Of a DNA stretch of 55,402 nt, positions 48,165 through 53,777 are shown one piece after another. Each line of letters opens with the position of its first letter. Position 1 is the first letter of the stretch. This stretch comes from Oscillospiraceae bacterium (GTDB lineage: Bacteria > Bacillota > Clostridia > Monoglobales > Monoglobaceae). The notes under the pieces were generated by a model, which ran no database searches, was not told the origin of the DNA, and was given only the letters and a program-made list of their open reading frames with translations. The stretch is from NCBI GenBank assembly GCA_015068655.1, contig SVKC01000005.1:1-55402 (forward strand), given 5' to 3'. Both the position numbers and the translations under genes were made by a program.

Positions 48165-48514
48165 GGGGGCGTAATGGTTTCGACGGGGATTTTGAAGTAT
48201 TCGGAGCGAGCCGCAGTGGACAGCTGCGAAAAAAGGTCCAACTTTAAATTAAACGCTAACAAAAACTTAGCTTACGCTGCCTAAATTATAGGCGCTGTCC
48301 TTCCCTGATTACCGCGTTCGGGGGCAAGGGCATCAAAACTAGCGGTGAACATGAACCCGGAAAGCTTTGACCGGGTCACGATTTTATGAAGCTACCGGCA
48401 GATGTTGCCTGTCTTTGGGCGTCATCTGTGGGGAATCTCAAACAAAGACTACGCTCGTAGCGCCGGATATGAATAGGTTTTCGGACAGGGGTTCAACTCC
48501 CCTCGCCTCCACCA
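48165..48514 (+). ncRNA. ssrA: Transfer-messenger RNA (tmRNA)
   Basis: The 350-nt gene starts GGGGGCGTAATGGTTTCGACGGGG and ends GTTCAACTCCCCTCGCCTCC plus ACCA; the acceptor stem pairs GGGGGCG with CGCCTCC. The resume codon GCT is at 48255 and the tag reading frame (48255-48284) encodes ANKNLAYAA followed by TAA. Several pseudoknot stems lie between. The 3' CTCCACCA is the left junction of the mobile element, and integration leaves the RNA gene intact. Confidence 0.97.
48507..48514. other. attL core at the ssrA 3' end
   Basis: CTCCACCA at the end of ssrA is repeated at 55270-55277, downstream of the recombinase. These are the only bases shared at both ends of the inserted block, so they mark the crossover region of a serine recombinase. 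The junction to the right is element DNA. Confidence 0.75.
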
Positions 48515-48588
48515 AAAGAGAATTACTTGAACACCTATTATTTTTATAATGGCTTTGCCATTGTGGTGCGATTTTAATTCAAGTCAAG

Positions 48589-48630
48589 AAAGAAACTGTT
48601 TACTTTGTAAAAAGTAGGCAGTTTCTTTTT
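48589..48630 (+). terminator. Terminator inside the left end of the element
   Basis: AAAGAAACTG / CAGTTTCTTT form a 10-bp stem; the inner segment TTTACTTT...AAAGTAGG also pairs in part. It is followed by TTTTT. It may replace the original ssrA terminator that now sits beyond the right end of the element. Confidence 0.8.
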
Positions 48631-48682
48631 GTTATTTTTTAAAAAGTATTGAAAGATTTGTCGTATTATGATATAATTTTTA

Positions 48683-48810
48683 TGCTAGACTATAATCATT
48701 ATACTAGGGGTAGTATATTATTTAGTCACGAAGCGTACGCTATTTTGGTAAAAGCGTACACTACTCTGGTAAATGCTTTGTGATTAAAGTATAATGATTA
48801 GTGTCTAGCA
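48683..48810. repeat. Large imperfect palindrome, MITE-like
   Basis: The outer arms (48683-48705 and 48788-48810) match at 21 of 23 positions and begin TGCTAGACTATAATCATTA. Inner arms TTTAGTCACGAAGC (48721) and GCTTTGTGATTAAA (48775) match at 12 of 14. The core holds GTACGCT/AGCGTAC. The whole can fold as one hairpin. It could be a small non-autonomous transposon, a replication or integration element, or a structured RNA. Confidence 0.75.
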
Positions 48811-48839
48811 ACCTATCATCAGAGACTGTGCGTTTTTCG

Positions 48840-48874
48840 GTGCATAGTTCTGAATGGGGCTATGCACTTTTTTT
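48840..48874 (+). terminator. Terminator or attenuator before the SLH gene
   Basis: GTGCATAG / CTATGCAC with a 12-nt loop, followed by seven Ts, ends 33 bp before the ATG at 48908. Its place in the leader could mean attenuation of the SLH gene, or the end of a short upstream transcript. Confidence 0.8.
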
Positions 48875-48907
48875 ATGTAGATTTTTTAACGAAAGAAGGA
48901 TTTTTTT

Positions 48908-50353
48908 ATGAAAAAGAAAGTAATTAACTTTATTGTAGCAATGGCTTTATTAGGAAACATAACTGTATATGCTGATATGTCTTTTACTGATGTAAATAAA
49001 AACGATTGGTATTATGACAGTGTTATGTACGCCTCTGAAAAAGGAATTATAAATGGTATAGGCAACAACCAATTTAACCCACAGGGGATTTTGACAGTTG
49101 CAGAGGCTATCAAATTATCTGCAAGCATACACGCAAATTATAATAATTATGAAGGCTTAAAACCCTCTACAGCTTCCACGCATTGGGCAGAGCCTTACTA
49201 TGATTATGCTGTTACAAATGGTATTATAAAGGAAACTGACTTTTCAAAGTCTGATTTTGACAAGGCGATAACAAGAGCCAGAATGTTTTACATATTTGCA
49301 AACACCTTGCCAGAAAGTGAATACCCAGAAATTAACGAAGTACAGAACGCACCAGAACAGCCATCAAATGAACATACAAGAAAACTCTTTTGTGCAGGTA
49401 TCGTAATAGGAAATGAAAAAGGCTTTGAAGAAGTCAAGAACATAACCAGAGCAGAAACAGCAGAAATAGTTTTAAGAATGACAGCACATTCAAAGAGAAG
49501 ACTTGTCTTTGGGGCAGAAGAAACGCCCCCTGTCTATACTCCGCCTGTCCAACCAGGTCAAGTGCAGACTGCAAAGCCTTACAAGAATATTCCAAACACT
49601 AACTGGCAATCAGACCCGACAGGTGGCGTAACCATCCAATCTCAATCTGGGTATATTAACACAAAGTATGGCAATCACTCTTATGGTTGTGCTAACCAAC
49701 AGGAGTATGATAAGGTAATGTCAGTAATAGACGAGGCTTACAATTACGCTTCTCAAAAGGAAGCAACCAGAGTTTATCGTGGTGGTAAAGGTGCAATGGG
49801 TTATTATACTAATGGTAAGGCAGTTATGAATTTCTATGAAAATGAAATAGGCTATACTGATAAAAACCAAATAATGAGCATGGGTATAACTGGGGATTTT
49901 GTAATGAACATGGCTGATTATTTATACGATACTTATGCCAAACCAAATGGCAATGGTATAAATACTGATGCCCAGAATAATAATGTTTACAAATGGCTTT
50001 TTGGTGGTGGTCACTTAGACTGTGATGGTAGAGCTCATTTATACATGCTTTGTTATGATTATTTAGGATTCTCAACTCGTATGATAGGCTCTAATAATAT
50101 TAAGCATGCTGCTGGTCAAGTGTATATAAATGGTGAATGGGTATTTATATCTCAAAACTATGGTAAATTATTTAAAGTAACTCATTCTCAAGTAAAAGAG
50201 TTGATGTCTGGTATCAAGAATGATGCTTATGAAGATGATTATGGTGCTGAGATGGATTTAATTGTAAAAACTGCAAGTACTAATCCTGGTAAACTTTCTG
50301 ATTTAACAGTAGACTTTGCTCCTACTCATGCTCCTAATGATAGAAGTTTATAA
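48908..50353 (+). CDS. Secreted SLH-domain protein with transglutaminase-like C-terminus
   Basis: This 481-aa protein has a signal peptide (MKKKVINFIVAMALLGNITVYA), S-layer homology repeats at about 23-70 (FTDVNKNDWYYDSVMYASEKGIINGIGNNQFNP), 80-135 and a weaker one at 140-195, a Pro-rich linker (about 205-230), then a transglutaminase-like (papain-fold) domain at about 280-430. In that domain Cys372 (GHLDCDGRAHLYMLCYDYLGFSTRMIG) and His400 (KHAAGQVYINGEWVFI) are in the expected positions. The SLH repeats should anchor it to the cell wall. It may be a surface peptidase or cross-linker. GAAAGAAGGA precedes the start. It is the likely cargo of the element. Confidence 0.9.
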   Translation: MKKKVINFIVAMALLGNITVYADMSFTDVNKNDWYYDSVMYASEKGIINGIGNNQFNPQGILTVAEAIKLSASIHANYNNYEGLKPSTASTHWAEPYYDYAVTNGIIKETDFSKSDFDKAITRARMFYIFANTLPESEYPEINEVQNAPEQPSNEHTRKLFCAGIVIGNEKGFEEVKNITRAETAEIVLRMTAHSKRRLVFGAEETPPVYTPPVQPGQVQTAKPYKNIPNTNWQSDPTGGVTIQSQSGYINTKYGNHSYGCANQQEYDKVMSVIDEAYNYASQKEATRVYRGGKGAMGYYTNGKAVMNFYENEIGYTDKNQIMSMGITGDFVMNMADYLYDTYAKPNGNGINTDAQNNNVYKWLFGGGHLDCDGRAHLYMLCYDYLGFSTRMIGSNNIKHAAGQVYINGEWVFISQNYGKLFKVTHSQVKELMSGIKNDAYEDDYGAEMDLIVKTASTNPGKLSDLTVDFAPTHAPNDRSL

Positions 50354-50361
50354 AAAGATTA

Positions 50362-50390
50362 AAAGGCATTGCCTAAGAGGCGATGCCTTG
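50362..50390 (+). terminator. Terminator of the SLH gene
   Basis: AGGCATTGCC / GGCGATGCCT form a 10-bp stem with a 5-nt loop (one G-U pair), a few bases after the SLH stop. Confidence 0.7.
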
Positions 50391-50420
50391 TAATTTAGGA
50401 CATAATGTGGTGATACATAC

Positions 50421-50458
50421 AATAGACCTCAGCCGGTGTAACCGGCTGAGGTCTATTT
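50421..50458. terminator. Strong hairpin between the SLH gene and rep
   Basis: ATAGACCTCAGCCGG / CCGGCTGAGGTCTAT form a perfect 15-bp stem with loop TGTAA. The stop codon of rep (minus strand) is inside it. It probably ends both convergent transcripts. Confidence 0.8.
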
Positions 50459-51514
50459 CTTACTTAACAAGTCGATTGAAGCCAATTCCAAAAGTTGCAG
50501 TTTGTTTTTGTACTCTGCACCAGATACAGAAACAGTTTTATATTCGTCACCATCTTTGTAGTGATAAACAACTTTTGTAATTCTGCGGATTAACTGTTTA
50601 AAGCTGTCTGTGTGTCTGTTGCTTTCGTCAACCATAAAATCATATATCTCATCAGGGGCGTACACGCTCGTAATGATAACTGTGTCCCATAAATTATAGG
50701 TGTTCAAGTAGCGTGAATGAGACTGTGCACGACTGTATTTATCTAAAATTGAAAGTAAAACAGAGAATTTTATGCTATTTCCCTTGAGTTCATCAAGAAA
50801 CAAAATGCGTGGTGCTCCATTCTCTAAGTACATATCAAAGCCACCATTTTCAAAATCGTTACAGAAATATATGTCTTCTGGGGAAAAGGCATTACAAAGC
50901 TTGATATATTCGTATGTCTTACCAGTACCTGAAGCACCATAATTCCAAACTACAGTCATATCCTTAATAAGTGGAGTTTCTTTAATTCTACGAGCGAGGT
51001 ATTCCTCTTTAATAAGTTTGCTATACTTTCTGTAAGCAAAATTCTCAAGCATAATCTCATTTGGCTTTAAATGCTCGTCAAGCAATGCTCCTATTTGTTC
51101 CAAGTCAGAACGACTTCCTTTTTTGTCCTCAATATTTTCTAATCCCAAAGAATACAGAATTTGTTCGCCTTTTTCTGCGTGGACACCAGTTTTTTCAAGA
51201 TATGCAGTCAATTCTTTTTTACCTGCAAGCTGTGGTTCTACATGGCTTTGAAATAATATGTTTGATACATTTTTCAAAGTTGTACTATTGTTTGAATATA
51301 ACGCCATATGTGCGTGGTATAGGTTATCTTTATTGATACAAACCACAATACCACATTTACGCCCTTTGCCACTATTAACCCAGATATTTGTAAACACTTC
51401 TGCAAGATATTCAGGCTGTTTATATTGTTCCTCTGTCAATCCTGCTTTACGCATATTCTCTATATGAACAGTAGCAACAAACGCCCTACTTTTTGTATTC
51501 ATCATAAAACTCAT
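50453..51514 (-). CDS. rep: CRESS-type replication initiator: HUH endonuclease plus SF3 helicase
   Basis: This 353-aa Rep starts at the ATG at 51514 (AAAGGTG upstream). The N-terminal nickase shows motif I (AFVATVHIEN, 11-20), the HUH motif YHAHMALYS (His67, His69) and motif III AYLEK with Tyr105 and Lys108. The C-terminal superfamily 3 helicase has Walker A GASGTGKT (193-200), Walker B ILFLDE (237-242) and motif C VIITSV (279-284, with Val where CRESS proteins often have Asn). This pair of domains is diagnostic of Rep in CRESS-DNA viruses and bacterial pCRESS plasmids. It should nick the TAGTATTAC stem-loop 100 bp upstream and unwind the DNA for rolling-circle replication. Confidence 0.93.
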   Translation of the reverse strand: MSFMMNTKSRAFVATVHIENMRKAGLTEEQYKQPEYLAEVFTNIWVNSGKGRKCGIVVCINKDNLYHAHMALYSNNSTTLKNVSNILFQSHVEPQLAGKKELTAYLEKTGVHAEKGEQILYSLGLENIEDKKGSRSDLEQIGALLDEHLKPNEIMLENFAYRKYSKLIKEEYLARRIKETPLIKDMTVVWNYGASGTGKTYEYIKLCNAFSPEDIYFCNDFENGGFDMYLENGAPRILFLDELKGNSIKFSVLLSILDKYSRAQSHSRYLNTYNLWDTVIITSVYAPDEIYDFMVDESNRHTDSFKQLIRRITKVVYHYKDGDEYKTVSVSGAEYKNKLQLLELASIDLLSKK

Positions 51515-51527
51515 TAAAATCACCTTT

Positions 51528-51568
51528 TGTCACACTAAATTTTTAACTGTCACACTTTATGCGTGACA
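51528..51568. promoter_or_regulatory. Iteron-like repeats upstream of rep
   Basis: TGTCACACT occurs at 51528-51536 and again at 51548-51556, exactly 20 bp apart, with an inverted GTGACA at 51563-51568. They lie between the rep start and the origin stem-loop, where CRESS Rep proteins commonly bind short iterons. They could also be the rep promoter operator. Confidence 0.6.
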
Positions 51569-51617
51569 AATACTCTATTGATACATCTAACAATAATTAC
51601 TTTTTCTCGTTTCACAT

Positions 51618-51645
51618 AAGTCAGCGGTAATACTATCGCTGACTT
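51618..51645 (-). other. CRESS-type rolling-circle origin stem-loop
   Basis: AAGTCAGCG and CGCTGACTT form a perfect 9-bp stem around a 10-nt loop. On the minus strand (the strand of rep) the loop reads ATAGTATTAC, containing TAGTATTAC. This is exactly the nonanucleotide nicked between T7 and A8 in circovirus origins. Its place about 100 bp upstream of rep, and the match of the loop, make it the probable origin. Confidence 0.92.
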
Positions 51646-51667
51646 TCGCCCTTGCATTCGCAAGGGG

Positions 51668-51730
51668 AGTATATTGTTTGTTTTCTTCGTTTTGCCGATG
51701 TCGGCACACTCCAAAAACAAACAATATACT
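51668..51730. repeat. Perfect 17-bp inverted repeat beside the origin
   Basis: AGTATATTGTTTGTTTT (51668-51684) and its exact complement (51714-51730) flank a 29-nt loop that contains the smaller hairpin GCCGATGTCGGC. It lies just after the stop of the 144-aa gene. It might be a terminator for that gene or a single-strand origin for second-strand synthesis. Confidence 0.85.
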
Positions 51731-51737
51731 TTGCCTC

Positions 51738-52172
51738 TTACTTGCTCCATCCAGAATATGTAATATGAAAAACAATATGACTACCTGTATCAAACGCTTG
51801 TACTACACGCAAAGCGTGGGTTAAACCGAAGTATTCCATTGTAACCTTTGAAAGTTCTGCCTCAAGCGTAAAACAACGCTTTCTCAACATCTGCAGTGTC
51901 ATAGTGTTTTCTTCGCTTTTTAAACACGATACCTGTACCATTGGTACATCATTAAAAACCACAGTCCAAGGTTCGCCCATTATTTCATATACTGCTGTTG
52001 GTCTCACTACACGCATAGGAAGATATGCCGACTGTAACGCATGAAGCGTAACCAAATAGATGTCGTAAATATCATTCTCTGTGAAAAGGGGCATATTATT
52101 ATTTGTAAGATAATAAGGAGTTTTAAATATTGTCCCTATTATATTACCTACTATGTCTAAAATCTTACCCAT
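51738..52172 (-). CDS. Unknown protein of the CRESS-type element, 144 aa
   Basis: The start is ATG 52172, since GGAGG lies nine bases upstream; it overlaps nothing but begins two bases before the end of the 55-aa gene. The N-terminus is amphipathic (MGKILDIVGNIIGTIFKTP), the rest is mixed alpha/beta with RTAVYEIMGEPWTVVF-like strands and no recognised motif. It is the last gene of the leftward block before the origin. It is too short for a typical jelly-roll capsid, although this cannot be excluded by eye. Confidence 0.75.
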   Translation of the reverse strand: MGKILDIVGNIIGTIFKTPYYLTNNNMPLFTENDIYDIYLVTLHALQSAYLPMRVVRPTAVYEIMGEPWTVVFNDVPMVQVSCLKSEENTMTLQMLRKRCFTLEAELSKVTMEYFGLTHALRVVQAFDTGSHIVFHITYSGWSK

Positions 52173-52173
52173 T

Positions 52174-52341
52174 TTAAATACCTCCAACATTTATTTTTGA
52201 GGAAGGCAGAGACTTCTCTGCCTGTTCCTCGCCACATTCTGCCCTTTTTCTGTCTTCCTCATTCAAGAAAGCAATAACTTCGTCTTGATATGAGTAGTAC
52301 TCTTCAAGGTCAGAAACAATGTAACTTATATAGTCACACAT
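52174..52341 (-). CDS. Small acidic protein of the element, 55 aa
   Basis: This short gene reads MCDYISYIVSDLEEYYSYQD and ends KINVGGI. It has a good ribosome binding site, AGGGGGA, seven bases before the ATG. Its stop lies one base from the next start, so it is coupled with the 144-aa gene. It is acidic and helical in the first 35 residues. No function can be assigned. Confidence 0.7.
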   Translation of the reverse strand: MCDYISYIVSDLEEYYSYQDEVIAFLNEEDRKRAECGEEQAEKSLPSSKINVGGI

Positions 52342-52356
52342 AACTTAATCCCCCTA

Positions 52357-52710
52357 TCAACTAATTATGCACATTTTTTGTGCTCTGCAACTTAACTGTA
52401 AAATATCTCTGCCATAACATGTGCCTTGAAATCCTTCAAAAGTCACAAATATTGGTTCTTCACAAGAGCGTATGTCTTCGGCGGTCAATATAGGTGTCAT
52501 ATCTGGAACTTTGACCTTGCACTGCTCATAATTCCGCTTTGGACACGCAACTGTGTACTTGGTGCCAACAACTTTGTTAGTCTTGTCGCCATCTACATAT
52601 TCATAAACTGGACTGGCATCAACCAAGATGACTTTGTTTTCGCCAAGAACTTGCTCAGGAAGCAATTTTACTTTTGACAGCACACTCCACATTTCCTGTG
52701 ATATATTCAT
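52357..52710 (-). CDS. Unknown beta-rich protein of the element, 117 aa
   Basis: The start is ATG 52710, with AAAGGAGAGG upstream; an in-frame ATG at 52773 lacks a site. The middle (VILVDASPVYEYVDGDKTNKVVGTKYTVACPKRNYEQCKVKVPD...IFVTFEGFQGTCYG) looks like an all-beta, OB-like domain. Small proteins with this look occur in Gram-positive rolling-circle elements, and a single-strand DNA-binding role is possible, but this is a guess. It overlaps the end of the preceding gene by 56 nt. Confidence 0.75.
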   Translation of the reverse strand: MNISQEMWSVLSKVKLLPEQVLGENKVILVDASPVYEYVDGDKTNKVVGTKYTVACPKRNYEQCKVKVPDMTPILTAEDIRSCEEPIFVTFEGFQGTCYGRDILQLSCRAQKMCIIS

Positions 52711-52873
52711 TGTAAGCCTCTCCTTTCTTTCGTATTTCGACCATATCTGTGTGAGCAGCTTCAAATTCAGCAAATTCTTCAGCGTGCTCAGCTATGTACG
52801 CTTTAATATCAGATATTAAGATGTCGCTAGCAAAGTCAGCAAGTAGTTTTTTACTGAATTTTAAATTGCTCAC
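52655..52873 (-). CDS. Small helical protein of the element, 72 aa
   Basis: The gene starts at GTG 52873, nine bases after AAAGGAGG. It is a charged helical protein (KLLADFASDILISDIKAYIAEHAEEFAEFEAAH). It is the first gene of the leftward block, about 100 bp from the operator region of the XRE repressor, so it probably belongs to a repressed early operon. I see no known domain. Confidence 0.7.
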   Translation of the reverse strand: MSNLKFSKKLLADFASDILISDIKAYIAEHAEEFAEFEAAHTDMVEIRKKGEAYNEYITGNVECAVKSKIAS

Positions 52874-52940
52874 ATTCTTCGCCCTCCTTTCAATAACATT
52901 TTATCTCAGGGAGGCTAAAATAACAATTTACTGTGATACT

Positions 52941-52956
52941 GGTATTTTAATACACC
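52941..52956. promoter_or_regulatory. Operator O1 of the element repressor
   Basis: GGTATTTTAATACACC is a palindrome-like site related to O2 and O3 (GGTGTATT...TACACT). It is closest to the leftward operon and probably controls it. Confidence 0.65.
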
Positions 52957-52974
52957 ATAGAGTGTGCTAAAAAA

Positions 52975-52992
52975 GGTGTATTGAAATACACT
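52975..52992. promoter_or_regulatory. Operator O2 of the element repressor
   Basis: GGTGTATTGAAATACACT: an inverted repeat GTGTATT/AATACAC centred between the two divergent promoters. It is 36 bp from O3. Confidence 0.7.
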
Positions 52993-52999
52993 TTTCCTA

Positions 53000-53028
53000 T
53001 TGACAAAATTGGTGTATTATGGTACACT
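53000..53028 (+). promoter_or_regulatory. Repressor promoter with operator O3
   Basis: TTGACA (53000-53005), a 17-bp spacer and TACACT (53023-53028) form the rightward promoter. Operator O3, GGTGTATTATGGTACACT (53011-53028), overlaps the spacer and -10, so binding should block it: autoregulation. Confidence 0.75.
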
Positions 53029-53063
53029 TATCTTGAAATAAATTTTGTTAGGAGATGTTTAAT

Positions 53064-53762
53064 ATGTCAACAGAAAAAATTGTAACAGTATCTAATAAAG
53101 AAAAATATGCAAAGGCATTTGTAAAAAATTTAAAACAACTGATGGCAGAGCAAAATTTTACGCAAGAGTCTTTAGCAGAAGAAGCTGAAATTTCAGCAAA
53201 TACAATTAAAAGTTATACGAGGTCAAATAAAGTTACTTTCCCAGATTACGAAACATTAGCTTCATTAGCAAATGTTTTTGGTGTATCAACTGATTATTTG
53301 TGTGGTAATGAAGCTAATTCGCCTGAGAATTTAAGAATAAGTTACTTTCGAGATTTTATAAAACGAGTTCAACGATTAGAATTAGATGTTCAAATAACTG
53401 AAAATACTTTGAGTTTTTCTACAAATAATCCGACTATTATCAATAGCTTTAAATCAGCATTGGAAGACGATTTTAATGACGATGAAGTGTTATTTGTAAC
53501 TTTTGGGGGTAAACTGTTCTCTGTAACAGAATATACTGAGTTAAAAAAACAATTCTATGTATATGGTCACCTTATTGAAATAGACGAAGATGAAGATAAC
53601 ACTATTGATGATTATATCTCAGCTTTAGAAAATGCAATTAAATCAGCTGATATAACAACTGATGAAGATTATCAGACAAAGGTTAAAGAGTGGACTAAAT
53701 CAAATGGTAATCCCAGAAAATATATTTCTGACGAATATTATGATTTATTTATATCAAAATAA
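53064..53762 (+). CDS. XRE-family repressor of the element
   Basis: This 232-aa protein starts at ATG 53064 (TTAGGAG, ten bases upstream). Residues 15-75 are a Cro/C1-type helix-turn-helix (LKQLMAEQNFTQESLAEEAEISANTIKSYTRSNKVTFPDYETLASLANVFGVSTDYL). The remaining 155 residues are acidic and not recognised; they may be a sensor or dimer domain. Three operator-like palindromes upstream suggest that it controls both its own promoter and the leftward operon, like a lysogeny switch. The recombinase gene follows after 15 nt and is probably cotranscribed. Confidence 0.9.
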   Translation: MSTEKIVTVSNKEKYAKAFVKNLKQLMAEQNFTQESLAEEAEISANTIKSYTRSNKVTFPDYETLASLANVFGVSTDYLCGNEANSPENLRISYFRDFIKRVQRLELDVQITENTLSFSTNNPTIINSFKSALEDDFNDDEVLFVTFGGKLFSVTEYTELKKQFYVYGHLIEIDEDEDNTIDDYISALENAIKSADITTDEDYQTKVKEWTKSNGNPRKYISDEYYDLFISK

Positions 53763-53777
53763 TAGGAGAATGAATAA

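Larger units (their letters stand above)
48515..48907. other. Gene-free left end of the element
   Basis: There is no gene in these 390 bp. They contain a short stretch (48515-48577) that would extend the recombinase reading frame in the excised circle, a terminator hairpin (48589-48630), a 128-bp imperfect palindrome (48683-48810), and a second terminator (48840-48874) just before the SLH gene. Confidence 0.75.

Noticed and set aside
48367-48549. 60-aa open reading frame across the end of ssrA
   Set aside because: It overlaps the tmRNA and the att site and is not a plausible gene.
51550-51793. Two overlapping minus-strand frames (66 and 68 aa) over the origin stem-loop
   Set aside because: They overlap each other in different frames, lack ribosome binding sites and cover the stem-loop and the 17-bp inverted repeat.
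52174-52873. Capsid gene in the CRESS-type element
   Set aside because: No protein has the size or basic N-terminus expected of a CRESS capsid, so I do not call the element a virus.
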